Positions 16,981 to 25,504 of a stretch of DNA of 57,579 nucleotides are shown in pieces (the first letter of the stretch is position 1; each line of letters starts with the position of its first letter). The stretch spans positions 1-57,579 of the forward strand of contig JAJKIP010000215.1 of assembly GCA_021154405.1 (NCBI GenBank), given 5' to 3'. The DNA is from Segetibacter sp. (GTDB taxonomy: Bacteria; Bacteroidota; Bacteroidia; Chitinophagales; Chitinophagaceae). Below the pieces are notes generated by a model, which saw nothing but the letters and a program-made list of their open reading frames with translations, was not told the origin of the DNA and did no database searches. The translations under genes were made by a program, and so were the position numbers.

Positions 16981-17727
16981 TTATTTATTCTCCTTCAGTT
17001 TCTTAAAATATTCTTCCGTAAATACAGGATTGATCCGGTTGTAGAAAGTAATTAGCAGTTTTACTTTTCTTTTAATGCGGGGATATTTTTCAGTGATCAG
17101 CCAGAAATCCGGAGACGGACAGAAAATGTTCTGGGCAACAGTATTGATATCGTTTTCAAGACTGGAGAGGGAATATTGAGTAAGAAATCCCTGTTGTGTT
17201 AAAACAGTGTCCAGGTCCTGGGATGACTGATTCTTCCGAATGGATCCAACGCCATTTTCAGGATCATTATAATCAAAGCCAGGATTATTGGCTTTTTTCC
17301 ATTCTGCAGTATCCAGGAATGTGGGATGGTTGCGAAGCAGGATACTGGAAAATTCATGGTGAAAGGTTTGTTCAATATAATTGGCTGTATATCCCATTTT
17401 CACTCCATCATTACTGATATAAACTGAATTTTCGGAGTTGGTGCCTCCATAGGCAACATCATAAAAGCGCATGGTGCGAACAAAATAAACACCTGTAAGT
17501 TCCTGTTTCAATAATGACAGCGGATATTTGTTGAGTGCGTCTGTAATTACCGCCTTGGTCCTCATAATTTCAGAACGTGGCATGTTCTCCGCCCTGGCAT
17601 TGATTGGCGCTACCTGCCAGCTTGATGGGAAGATGGAAAGGGAATAATCAAACTCTACTTTTATCCCATTAATGGATGTATCAGCTGGTGAGCCAAGTAA
17701 GAGCAGATATAGGAAAGTGAGTGCCAT
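16981..17727 (-). CDS. Secreted protein resembling putative zinc metallopeptidase lipoproteins, degenerate motif
   Basis: 248 residues from the ATG at 17727, with a hydrophobic N-terminal signal (MALTFLYLLLLGSPADTS) that has no lipobox Cys. The segment QTFHHEFSSILLRNHP followed by KKANNPGFDYND resembles the substrate import-associated zinc metallohydrolase lipoproteins of Bacteroidota, whose motif is HEFxHxxH. Here the HExxH core reads HEFSS, so the second zinc-ligand His is missing and a classical zinc site looks lost. Family assignment is inference. It is divergent from the tryptophan operon and convergent with the hydrolase gene (7-base gap). Confidence 0.6.
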   Translation of the reverse strand: MALTFLYLLLLGSPADTSINGIKVEFDYSLSIFPSSWQVAPINARAENMPRSEIMRTKAVITDALNKYPLSLLKQELTGVYFVRTMRFYDVAYGGTNSENSVYISNDGVKMGYTANYIEQTFHHEFSSILLRNHPTFLDTAEWKKANNPGFDYNDPENGVGSIRKNQSSQDLDTVLTQQGFLTQYSLSSLENDINTVAQNIFCPSPDFWLITEKYPRIKRKVKLLITFYNRINPVFTEEYFKKLKENK

Positions 17728-17745
17728 ATCCAAATCTAAAAAGAA

Positions 17746-17776
17746 TTTGGTTATGTTATTTTACCAATTATATTTG
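17746..17776 (+). promoter_or_regulatory. Promoter of the trp leader and operon
   Basis: TTTG at 17746-17749, exactly 19 bases, then TATATTTG at 17769-17776. This matches the Bacteroidota housekeeping consensus TTTG-N19-TAnnTTTG. Expected transcription start is around 17780-17784, almost on the ATG of the leader peptide at 17783. Confidence 0.75.
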
Positions 17777-17782
17777 CATAGT

Positions 17783-17842
17783 ATGAAACAAATAAAATTT
17801 AACATTCAGTGGTGGCATAGGTGCTCTTCCGGGGTATTCTAA
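17783..17842 (+). CDS. trpL: trp operon leader peptide with tandem Trp codons
   Basis: Short frame of 19 residues, MKQIKFNIQWWHRCSSGVF, with two adjacent TGG codons at 17810-17815, ending TAA at 17840-17842. It sits between a consensus promoter and a terminator hairpin and 109 bases before trpE. Two tandem Trp codons in so short a peptide directly upstream of trpE are the diagnostic mark of ribosome-mediated attenuation: low charged tRNA-Trp stalls the ribosome at the Trp codons and the downstream terminator fails to form. The peptide itself has no expected function beyond being translated. Confidence 0.85.
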   Translation: MKQIKFNIQWWHRCSSGVF

Positions 17843-17897
17843 TGCTATTACTGTATTAAAATATAAGCGAAAAGGCCCCGATATTTCGGGGCCTTTT
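17830..17897 (+). promoter_or_regulatory. trp attenuator: antiterminator and terminator hairpins
   Basis: Terminator: AAAAGGCCCCGA (17870-17881), loop TATT, TCGGGGCCTTTT (17886-17897), a perfect 12-base stem ending in T4. Competing antiterminator: CGGGGT at 17830-17835 can pair with GCCCCG at 17875-17880, extendable by TT(17837-17838)/AA(17872-17873). A ribosome stalled at the Trp codons (17810-17815) would leave 17830-17835 free, so the antiterminator forms and trpE is read; a ribosome reaching the stop codon (17840) covers it and the terminator forms. Pairings were found by eye, not by energy calculation. Confidence 0.78.
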
Positions 17898-17951
17898 CGT
17901 TACCCGGAATCCCTGGGTTTTGGAACAGGAAGATATAAGAATAAGGTTTTT

Positions 17952-19367
17952 ATGAAGAAAACAGAGCTTAAAACAACCGTAAAAAGATTACTGGCTGATG
18001 TGTATACGCCAGTAGGAATTTACCTGCGTTTACGGGACCGGTTCAGGGACACTGTACTTTTGGAAAGTGCAGACCACCACGCAGCAGATAACAGTTGGTC
18101 GTTTATCTGCGTAAATGCCATTGCCGGGATCGAGATCATCGATACAATAAACCTGGAATATAAGTTACCGGGACAGCGACCAGAAAAAGTAGCCATTAAA
18201 GACCGGCAACAGGTGCCAGCTATCATATGGGAATTCATGCAACGGTTTGATCTCAGCCCATCAAAAGAAAAAGAAAGCCGGTTTGCACAAGGGCTATATG
18301 GTTACACCACCTTTGATGCAGTGCAGTTTTTTGACACCATCCGATTTTCAGACAAGTCATCAGCAGGAGTGGCCAGTTTACGTTACAGACTTTACCAGTA
18401 TGTTTTGGCCTTCAATCATTTTAAAGATGAATTGTTCATTTGCGAAAACCATGTAAAGGGTGTTGAAAGTGAACTGGAATCCCTCGAATCGCTGATAAAA
18501 AGCAGGGATGTTCCTGTTTACCCCTTTGCCCCCAAAGGTGATGAGAGTTCCAACATGACCAATGAGGAGTATAAAGAAATGGTGAACAAGGGTATCCAGA
18601 GTTGTCACCGGGGAGATGTTTTCCAGATCGTTCTCAGCCGCCGTTTTCAGCAATCCTTTACTGGTGATGAGTTCAATGTATATCGTGCCCTGCGAAGCGT
18701 CAACCCTTCTCCTTATTTATTCTTTTTTGATTATGGCGATTATAAACTGATGGGTTCCTCACCGGAATCCCAGCTGATCATTAATGACCGGCAGGCGGTG
18801 GTACATCCCATTGCAGGCACATATAAAAGAACGGGAGATGATGAGATAGATGCGCGTGAAACCGAACGCCTCCTGAAAGACGCGAAAGAAAATGCAGAAC
18901 ATGTGATGCTCGTTGATCTGGCGCGTAATGATCTGAGCCGCGTTTGTGATGATGTAACGGTTGCTCATTATAAACAGGTGCAATACTATTCTCATGTTAT
19001 TCACATGGTGAGCGAAGTAACTGGCAAGGTAAGAGCGAACAGCAATCCTTTTGAATTAATGGCTAAAACATTTCCTGCAGGCACATTAAGCGGAGCACCC
19101 AAATTCAAGGCAATGGAATTGATTGATAAATATGAACCTACTGCCAGAAGTTATTATGGTGGCGCTATTGGTTTTGTTGGTTTTGATGGTAGTTGCAACC
19201 ATGCTATTATGATCAGGACTTTTCTGAGCAGGAATAATACACTTGTTTATCAGGCTGGAGCGGGTATTGTGGCCGCCAGTAACCCGGAAAGTGAATTGCA
19301 GGAAGTGAACAATAAGCTGGGGGCTTTAAAGAAAGCGATCCTGCTGGCAAAAGATATAACCCAATAA
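17952..19367 (+). CDS. trpE: Anthranilate synthase component I
   Basis: Converts chorismate with ammonia from TrpG to anthranilate, the committed step of tryptophan synthesis. 471 residues. LLESAD near residue 35 is the tryptophan feedback-binding motif. The chorismate-binding domain covers about 200-465, with YLFFFDYGDYKLMGSSPE, HPIAGTYKRTG, FPAGTLSGAPKFKAME and the terminal GAGIVAASNPESELQE. First structural gene of the operon, behind the attenuator; trpG begins 9 bases later. p-aminobenzoate synthase PabB is excluded in practice by the trp context and LLES. Confidence 0.97.
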   Translation: MKKTELKTTVKRLLADVYTPVGIYLRLRDRFRDTVLLESADHHAADNSWSFICVNAIAGIEIIDTINLEYKLPGQRPEKVAIKDRQQVPAIIWEFMQRFDLSPSKEKESRFAQGLYGYTTFDAVQFFDTIRFSDKSSAGVASLRYRLYQYVLAFNHFKDELFICENHVKGVESELESLESLIKSRDVPVYPFAPKGDESSNMTNEEYKEMVNKGIQSCHRGDVFQIVLSRRFQQSFTGDEFNVYRALRSVNPSPYLFFFDYGDYKLMGSSPESQLIINDRQAVVHPIAGTYKRTGDDEIDARETERLLKDAKENAEHVMLVDLARNDLSRVCDDVTVAHYKQVQYYSHVIHMVSEVTGKVRANSNPFELMAKTFPAGTLSGAPKFKAMELIDKYEPTARSYYGGAIGFVGFDGSCNHAIMIRTFLSRNNTLVYQAGAGIVAASNPESELQEVNNKLGALKKAILLAKDITQ

Positions 19368-19376
19368 ATTATTAAA

Positions 19377-19973
19377 GTGCCTAAAATATTAGTTTTCGAT
19401 AATTACGATTCATTCACTTATAATCTGGTGCACCTGGTTGAGAAGATCCTGCATCAAAAAGTTGAAGTGCACCGGAATGATCAGCTACCTCTTGAAAAAG
19501 TGAAGGACTACGATAAGATCATACTTTCGCCCGGCCCTGGCATACCGCAGGAAGCGGGGCTATTGCTTCCTCTGATCAAAGAATATGCTTCCTCTAAATC
19601 AATTCTCGGTGTGTGTCTCGGTCACCAGGCAATAGGAGAGGCGTTTGGTGGCAAGCTGATCAACCTGAGCACAGTTTACCATGGGGTAGCTACGCCGGTT
19701 ACGATTAACAGAAAGGCTTTGAATGGAAAACCATCTTCTTCCCGTGATCTGTTTAAGGGCCTGCCTGATGAATTGGAAGTTGGCCGGTATCACAGCTGGA
19801 TTGTAGCAGATGAAAATTTTCCATCAGAATTATTAGTAACTGCCAGGGATGAGAATAATTACATCATGGCCATGCAACATAAAAATTATGATGTGCAGGG
19901 AGTACAGTTTCATCCTGAAAGTGTATTAACGCCAAAAGGGGAAGATATCCTGAGAAACTGGCTTGGCGCTTAA
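19377..19973 (+). CDS. trpG: Anthranilate synthase component II (glutamine amidotransferase)
   Basis: Class I glutamine amidotransferase giving ammonia to TrpE; such subunits often also serve PabB (PabA role). 198 residues from a GTG start at 19377, the only start fitting KILVFDNYDSFTYNLVH. Catalytic Cys in LGVCLGHQAIGEAFGG, His-Glu pair in VQFHPESVLTPKG, oxyanion segment LSPGPGIPQEAG. The 9-base gap from trpE and 13-base gap to trpD indicate one transcript. Confidence 0.97.
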   Translation: MPKILVFDNYDSFTYNLVHLVEKILHQKVEVHRNDQLPLEKVKDYDKIILSPGPGIPQEAGLLLPLIKEYASSKSILGVCLGHQAIGEAFGGKLINLSTVYHGVATPVTINRKALNGKPSSSRDLFKGLPDELEVGRYHSWIVADENFPSELLVTARDENNYIMAMQHKNYDVQGVQFHPESVLTPKGEDILRNWLGA

Positions 19974-19986
19974 ATGAATTCAGAAT

Positions 19987-20979
19987 ATGAAAAAGGTATT
20001 ACAATATTTATTTGAACACAAGACCCTGAGCTATGCACAGGCTAAAGATGTTCTCGTTAATATCGGCAAGGGTGTTTACAATGAACACGAGGTAACAGCA
20101 TTTATGACTGTTTACCTGATGCGTAGCATAACTATAGAAGAATTGCAGGGGTTTCGTGACGCATTGCTGGAATTATGTGTGCGGGTGGACCTGAATGGTT
20201 TTGAAACTATCGATATTGTGGGAACGGGCGGGGATGGAAAAAATACTTTTAATATTTCCACACTTAGCTGTTTTATAGTTGCCGGTGCCGGACAAAAAGT
20301 AGCCAAGCATGGTAATTATGGCGCCTCTTCCATAAGCGGGGCATCTAATGTGATGGAACAGCTTGGGTATAAGTTCAAGAATGACCCCTCGGCCCTTAAA
20401 AAAGAAGTGGAGATGGCTAATATCTGCTTTCTTCACGCTCCATTATTCCATCCTGCATTGAAAACAGTGGGTCCAATTCGTAAGAACCTGGCCATGCGTA
20501 CCTTTTTCAATATGCTGGGCCCGATGGTAAATCCATCTGATCCCAAATTTCAGCTGGTAGGAGTGTTCAGTCTTGAAATGGCAAGGATTTATAATTACCT
20601 GCTTCAGCAAACTGAACGTGCATTTACCATCATTCACAGCCTTGATGGCTATGATGAGATCAGTCTTACCAATGATACCAGGGTGATCACTAACAAAGGT
20701 GAAAGCATCATGACTCCTGAGCAATTGGGGAAACGGCCGGTGGAACCAAAAGATATTCAGGGAGGATCAACAGTTGAGGAATCAGCAAAGATATTTTTGC
20801 AGATCATCAAAGGTGAGGGTAGCTGGGCGCAGAATGCCGTGGTGCTGGCGAATGCCGCGATGTCATTATATTGTACGGGTAATTATAGGAGTTATGATGA
20901 TGCTTATGCCGCTTCAGTTGATAGCCTGGAAAGTGGAAATGCACACAGTGCTCTGAAAAAACTAATCAGTCTTCAGTAA
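19987..20979 (+). CDS. trpD: Anthranilate phosphoribosyltransferase
   Basis: Transfers phosphoribose from PRPP to anthranilate. 330 residues; N-terminal helical domain to about 70, then the glycine-rich IVGTGGDGKNTFNISTLS that binds PRPP and Mg, KHGNYGASSISGASNVMEQLG, and LGPMVNPSDPKFQLVGVFS. Its last base is shared with the trpC start (TAATG), implying coupled translation. Confidence 0.97.
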   Translation: MKKVLQYLFEHKTLSYAQAKDVLVNIGKGVYNEHEVTAFMTVYLMRSITIEELQGFRDALLELCVRVDLNGFETIDIVGTGGDGKNTFNISTLSCFIVAGAGQKVAKHGNYGASSISGASNVMEQLGYKFKNDPSALKKEVEMANICFLHAPLFHPALKTVGPIRKNLAMRTFFNMLGPMVNPSDPKFQLVGVFSLEMARIYNYLLQQTERAFTIIHSLDGYDEISLTNDTRVITNKGESIMTPEQLGKRPVEPKDIQGGSTVEESAKIFLQIIKGEGSWAQNAVVLANAAMSLYCTGNYRSYDDAYAASVDSLESGNAHSALKKLISLQ

Positions 20980-21770
20980 TGGATATACTTGAGCAGATAA
21001 TAAATTATAAAAGATCCGAGGTAGAAAAACGGAAAGCCGCAGTAAGCGTCAGTCAATTGCAGGCAAGACCGCTTTTCAGGAGACCCACTCTTTCATTGAG
21101 GCAATCCCTGCTGGATGAAAATAAAACGGGGATCATTGCTGAATTTAAGAGGCGGTCACCTTCGAAAGGTAATATTAATATTGGTTCAGATGTTTTGAAA
21201 GTGACATCTGCTTACACCCGGTATGGCGCTTCGGGATTATCTGTGCTAACCGATCAGCATTTTTTTGGAGGTAGTGATGAAGATCTTCAGGCAGCAAGGA
21301 TAAATGCCATTCCTATTCTTCGGAAAGAATTTATGATTGATGAATATCAGATAACAGAGGCCCGGAGTATTGGAGCAGATGTGATCCTGTTGATTGCAGC
21401 CTGTCTACGGCCAGCCGAGGTAAAACGTCTTGCATCTTTTGCCCGAAGTCTTAATCTGGAAGTTTTGTTGGAACTTCATGGAGAAGAAGAGCTTGGACAT
21501 ATCTGTGACGAGGCAGGTTTGATAGGAATTAATAATCGTAATCTTAAGACCTTTGTAGTAGATATTGACCGTAGTCTCCGAATGGCAGAAAGGATACCGG
21601 TTGACAGGATAAAGGTTGCAGAGAGTGGTATCAGTTCGGTTAAGAATATTTCCTTATTCAAACATCATGGCTTCCAGGGTTTTCTTATTGGAGAACATTT
21701 CATGAAGGAGCCGGATCCAACGATTGCATTTGCTGAATTTGTAAAATCTCTGTCTGTAAACCAGGCATAG
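20979..21770 (+). CDS. trpC: Indole-3-glycerol phosphate synthase
   Basis: TIM-barrel enzyme closing the indole ring of CdRP to give indole-3-glycerol phosphate. 263 residues. Catalytic segments: IIAEFKRRSPSKG (Glu/Lys), SVLTDQHFFGGSDEDL, PILRKEFMIDEYQ (Lys), LEVLLELHGEEEL, GINNRNLKTF and VAESGI. It is not fused with TrpF, which is a separate gene 60 bases downstream. Confidence 0.97.
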   Translation: MDILEQIINYKRSEVEKRKAAVSVSQLQARPLFRRPTLSLRQSLLDENKTGIIAEFKRRSPSKGNINIGSDVLKVTSAYTRYGASGLSVLTDQHFFGGSDEDLQAARINAIPILRKEFMIDEYQITEARSIGADVILLIAACLRPAEVKRLASFARSLNLEVLLELHGEEELGHICDEAGLIGINNRNLKTFVVDIDRSLRMAERIPVDRIKVAESGISSVKNISLFKHHGFQGFLIGEHFMKEPDPTIAFAEFVKSLSVNQA

Positions 21771-21830
21771 GCACTGCTTTATTGATCAACGAAATGTTTG
21801 CCAGGTTAATCAAATTAAACTGGTGTAAAA

Positions 21831-22505
21831 ATGACTGAACCAACAACTAATCAGAATCCGTCATTCAGGGGACGCATTAAAGTCTGTGGCATGACGTTAC
21901 CCGAACAGGTAAATGCGCTGGATGAAATGGGAGTAGATCTTGCAGGGTTTATCTTTTATGATAAATCACCCCGGTTTATGCGAAATAAGATCAGTCCTGA
22001 GAAAATGAAGAAGATTGGTGGACGAATTGCCAAAGTAGGAGTGTTTGTAAATGAGGATTATGAAAAGCTGATGAAAACTGTGGAAGATTATCGTCTGGAT
22101 ATGGTGCAATTGCATGGAGATGAATCGGAACGGTACTGTGAAAAAGTAGCCAATTATGTGACAGCAATCAAGGCTTTTCGGCTATCTGACAATGACCCTA
22201 TTGAATGGATGATCAGGCCTTTTCATGAAGGAAGTGATATGTATATGTTTGATACACTGGGTTCAGGATATGGTGGTACAGGAAAAAAATTCAACTGGAA
22301 CCTGCTGAAGGATGTCAATCTCAACAAACTGTTTTTTTTAAGTGGAGGAATTGAACCGGGCGATGAGCAAAGATTAATGGAATTCATGGAACTGGAGGTA
22401 GCAAAAAAGTTATTTGCTATTGATATCAATAGCCGCTTTGAAGTAACGGCAGGTGTAAAGGATATCGTTAAAGTAAAATCATTTGTGCAGAATCTGAAAG
22501 GATAA
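21831..22505 (+). CDS. trpF: Phosphoribosylanthranilate isomerase
   Basis: Amadori isomerase between the TrpD and TrpC steps. 224 residues, TIM barrel. The catalytic base Cys is in IKVCGMT and the acid Asp in AIDINSRFEV; GFIFYDKSPRFM and VQLHGDES are family signatures; SGGIEPGD binds phosphate. It ends 43 bases before the acetyltransferase inserted in the operon. Confidence 0.96.
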   Translation: MTEPTTNQNPSFRGRIKVCGMTLPEQVNALDEMGVDLAGFIFYDKSPRFMRNKISPEKMKKIGGRIAKVGVFVNEDYEKLMKTVEDYRLDMVQLHGDESERYCEKVANYVTAIKAFRLSDNDPIEWMIRPFHEGSDMYMFDTLGSGYGGTGKKFNWNLLKDVNLNKLFFLSGGIEPGDEQRLMEFMELEVAKKLFAIDINSRFEVTAGVKDIVKVKSFVQNLKG

Positions 22506-22548
22506 TGTACCTATGTAATAATATAATCAATAAAGAACAACCAGTATT

Positions 22549-23055
22549 TTGAACCCGGCAATCCTCATACGCGAAGCGAACGAAGATGATCTTCCCCAAA
22601 TGCTGGAGATATATAATGATATTATCCTTAATACTACGGCAGTTTATCAGTATGAACCGCAGACGCTGGATATGAGAAAGACCTGGTTCCAAACAAAACA
22701 GCAACAGGGATTTCCCATATTTGTGGCAGAGGAAGGAGATCAAATAAAGGGCTTCAGTACGTTTGGTCCATTCAGGGCCTGGGCAGCTTATTTATATTCA
22801 GTGGAGAATTCAGTGTATGTAACTGCAACGGAAAGAGGAAAGGGAATTGGTAAATTATTGGTGCCTCCTCTGATTGACGCTGCAAAACAACTGGGCCTTC
22901 ATACCATGATCGCAGCAATAGATGCAACCAATGAAGCAAGTATCAGATTACATAATTATTTCGGCTTCAAAGAAGTTGCGAATTTTAAAGAAGTAGGCTG
23001 GAAGTTTAACCGATGGCTAGACCTGAAATTTCTTCAGCTGATACTTGAAAAATAA
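22549..23055 (+). CDS. GNAT N-acetyltransferase (phosphinothricin acetyltransferase-like)
   Basis: 168 residues from a TTG start at 22549; no ATG precedes the conserved ILIREANEDDLPQMLEIYN. The order of motifs is that of the Pat/Bar/YwnH group: YNDIILNTTAVY, RKTWFQTKQQQGFPIFVAE, an acetyl-CoA loop ERGKGIGKLLVPPLIDAA, and AIDATNEASIRLHNYFGF. Members acetylate the amino group of phosphinothricin, methionine sulfoximine/sulfone or related small amines. It lies in line between trpF and trpB (43 and 31 base gaps) and must be co-transcribed; a role in amino-acid detoxification is possible, a role in tryptophan synthesis is not evident. Confidence 0.88.
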   Translation: MNPAILIREANEDDLPQMLEIYNDIILNTTAVYQYEPQTLDMRKTWFQTKQQQGFPIFVAEEGDQIKGFSTFGPFRAWAAYLYSVENSVYVTATERGKGIGKLLVPPLIDAAKQLGLHTMIAAIDATNEASIRLHNYFGFKEVANFKEVGWKFNRWLDLKFLQLILEK

Positions 23056-23086
23056 AAACCGTACCTGAATTATTCAAAATGATCAC

Positions 23087-24286
23087 ATGTCAACACTAAC
23101 AACCTATCAACGACCTGACGCGCAGGGATACTACGGCCAGTTCGGCGGCGCTTATATTCCGGAAATGCTTCATCGCAATGTGGAAGAATTGAAAGGCCGG
23201 TACCTTGAGATAATGAATGAAGCATCCTTTCAAAAGGAATTCAATAGCCTGCTTCACGATTATGTAGGAAGACCTACTCCCCTGTATTTCGCAGAACGAT
23301 TAAGCAAAGAATTTAATACCCAGATCTATTTAAAAAGGGAAGACCTCTGTCATACGGGGGCACATAAGATCAATAATACAGTTGGTCAGATATTACTGGC
23401 ACAAAGATTAGGCAAGAAAAGAATTATTGCAGAAACAGGTGCCGGACAACACGGAGTGGCCACTGCCACCGTTTGTGCTTTGAAAGGAGTAAAGTGCATA
23501 GTGTATATGGGTGAGGTGGATATTGAAAGGCAGGCTCCCAATGTGGCAAGAATGAAAATGCTTGGAGCTACTGTTATTCCCGCTACCAGTGGAAGCAGAA
23601 CTTTAAAGGATGCTACCAATGAGGCTATCAGGGACTGGATCAATAATCCCAATGATACTCATTATATCATTGGAAGTGTGGTGGGTCCTCATCCCTATCC
23701 GGATATGGTAGCCAGGCTGCAAAGTGTGATCAGTAAAGAAATGCGGTTACAATTAAAAGATAAAACAGGTCAGGAGTTACCCAGTGCAGTAATGGCTTGT
23801 GTGGGAGGAGGAAGTAATGCTGCAGGCGCTTTCTATCATTTCCTTGATGAACCAACAGTTCAACTCGTGGCGGTGGAAGCAGCTGGTCATGGACTCACCA
23901 GTGGATTTAGCGCAGCCACTACCGCTTTGGGAAAGCCAGGAGTATTGCATGGAAGCAAAAGTCTTGTTATGCAGACAGATGATGGACAGGTCGTTGAACC
24001 GCACAGTATTTCTGCCGGTCTGGATTATCCGGGTATCGGCCCGCTTCATGCCCATCTTTTTAAAAGCGGTAGAGGTTTGTTCCTGAGTGCTACTGATGAG
24101 GAGGCATTAACGGCAGCTTTTCAACTGGCCAAACTGGAAGGTATCATTCCAGCCCTGGAATCTTCTCATGCACTGGCCGCATTGGGACAAATGAAGTTCC
24201 GATCAGATGAGAAGGTAGTACTTTGCCTTAGCGGAAGAGGAGAAAAGGACCTGGCCGCCTATATGAAAAAAATGAATGATGAATAA
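23087..24286 (+). CDS. trpB: Tryptophan synthase beta chain
   Basis: PLP enzyme joining indole and serine. 399 residues. [16 protein letters not shown] opens the protein; PLP Lys in [33 protein letters not shown] contains the catalytic Glu; [12 protein letters not shown] binds the PLP phosphate; GLDYPGIGP and the C-terminal LSGRGEKDL are conserved. This is the TrpB1 form that pairs with TrpA. The next gene begins within its last codons. Confidence 0.98.
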   Translation: MSTLTTYQRPDAQGYYGQFGGAYIPEMLHRNVEELKGRYLEIMNEASFQKEFNSLLHDYVGRPTPLYFAERLSKEFNTQIYLKREDLCHTGAHKINNTVGQILLAQRLGKKRIIAETGAGQHGVATATVCALKGVKCIVYMGEVDIERQAPNVARMKMLGATVIPATSGSRTLKDATNEAIRDWINNPNDTHYIIGSVVGPHPYPDMVARLQSVISKEMRLQLKDKTGQELPSAVMACVGGGSNAAGAFYHFLDEPTVQLVAVEAAGHGLTSGFSAATTALGKPGVLHGSKSLVMQTDDGQVVEPHSISAGLDYPGIGPLHAHLFKSGRGLFLSATDEEALTAAFQLAKLEGIIPALESSHALAALGQMKFRSDEKVVLCLSGRGEKDLAAYMKKMNDE

Positions 24287-24644
24287 GCTGATCGTTTTCT
24301 TCGGTTTTTTGATAGCCATTGGCTGCAATCGGAAACCATTTGTTGAACACAAGGTTGATTTTGAGAAAGTAGCAACAAATTGCAGTGAACAACAATCCTA
24401 TTTCAGGATGAGCTCCAATTTTGGAGGGGAGCGTTTTGAATTTGAAAAATGCCTGGGTGCCGATTTTAAAAAAGATCAGGTAACCTCATCAAGGCAGGGC
24501 GATACTGTACTTGTCAAATTTCCCCAGCCTGCAGCAGGCGGTAATGTGGTATATCATATTACCCTGGATATTGACAGCTACCCCGAGTATAATTATGTTA
24601 CTATTGGTGAGGATACTTATCAGATCGCTCATTCAAAGAATTAA
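24276..24644 (+). CDS. Small hypothetical lipoprotein inside the trp operon
   Basis: 122 residues (119 if the second ATG at 24279 is used). The start overlaps the end of trpB by 11 or 8 bases, implying coupled translation. The N-terminus [20 protein letters not shown] is a lipoprotein signal with the acylated Cys in AIGC. The mature part (about 100 residues) has two cysteines (TNCSEQQ, EKCLG) and alternating beta-like stretches; I recognise no family. It ends 12 bases before trpA. A surface or periplasmic protein has no obvious task in tryptophan synthesis. Confidence 0.8.
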   Translation: MMNKLIVFFGFLIAIGCNRKPFVEHKVDFEKVATNCSEQQSYFRMSSNFGGERFEFEKCLGADFKKDQVTSSRQGDTVLVKFPQPAAGGNVVYHITLDIDSYPEYNYVTIGEDTYQIAHSKN

Positions 24645-24656
24645 ACTGAATTATTC

Positions 24657-25445
24657 ATGAGCAGGATAAAGAATTTATTTGCAAAGAAGAAAGAGAAGGT
24701 GTTGAATATTTATTGTACTGCGGGGTATCCACACCTGGATAGTACACGAAGGATCATGAAGGCGCTAAAAGATAATGGAGCGGATCTTATAGAACTGGGC
24801 ATGCCTTATAGTGATCCACTTGCAGATGGGCCCGTCATCCAGCATAGCAGTACCATTGCTCTTGCCAATGGGATGACGTTGCAAAAATTATTTGCGCAGT
24901 TGAAGGGGATCAGGGATGCAAAACATGAATTGGGTATTGGGGAGATTCCGGTAATACTGATGGGATATATGAATCCGGTATTACAATATGGATTTGAAAA
25001 ATTCTGTCGCGATGCAGCTGAGGTGGGTGTTGATGGTCTCATATTGCCTGATCTTCCGGAGTACGAATTTGAAACAGAATATGGCCCCATTATCAGGCAG
25101 TACGGACTTGATTTTACATTCCTGGTAACACCAGAAACTTCTGAGGAGCGAATAAAAAAACTGGATAAGTTAAGCACTGGATTCTTATATGCCGTTTCTT
25201 CTTCTTCTACAACGGGAAGTGATAAGAATATGGTGGTGGTAAGGCAATACCTTAAACGCCTGAAAAATATGAATTTGAAAAATCCGGTGTTGGTGGGTTT
25301 TGGCATCAGGGACAGGCAAAGCTTTGAGGAAGCTTGTGAGCAGGCTAATGGAGCTATTATTGGGACCGCCTTTATAAAGGCGCTGGAAAACAGCTCTGAC
25401 GAGGAAGTTTCTGTTAAACAATTCCTTAAGGTTGTTACCGGGTGA
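24657..25445 (+). CDS. trpA: Tryptophan synthase alpha chain
   Basis: Cleaves indole-3-glycerol phosphate to indole, which is channelled to TrpB. 262 residues, TIM barrel. Catalytic Glu in LIELGMPYSDPLADGPVIQ and Asp in LPDLPEYEFE; AVSSSSTTGSDK and GFGIRDRQS bind phosphate. Last gene of the operon; no clear terminator was found before the thioredoxin-like gene 59 bases on. Confidence 0.97.
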   Translation: MSRIKNLFAKKKEKVLNIYCTAGYPHLDSTRRIMKALKDNGADLIELGMPYSDPLADGPVIQHSSTIALANGMTLQKLFAQLKGIRDAKHELGIGEIPVILMGYMNPVLQYGFEKFCRDAAEVGVDGLILPDLPEYEFETEYGPIIRQYGLDFTFLVTPETSEERIKKLDKLSTGFLYAVSSSSTTGSDKNMVVVRQYLKRLKNMNLKNPVLVGFGIRDRQSFEEACEQANGAIIGTAFIKALENSSDEEVSVKQFLKVVTG

Positions 25446-25504
25446 TTTCCCTTTTTTCCCTCTCCCAAAAGAAATTATCTTTACAGCTCTAAAGATTTAT
25501 AGGT

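Noticed and set aside
24806-25468. A 220-codon open frame on the minus strand across trpA
   Set aside because: It lies fully antisense to trpA, shows low-complexity Ser/Pro/Asn-rich sequence with no domain, and is explained by the codon use of trpA.
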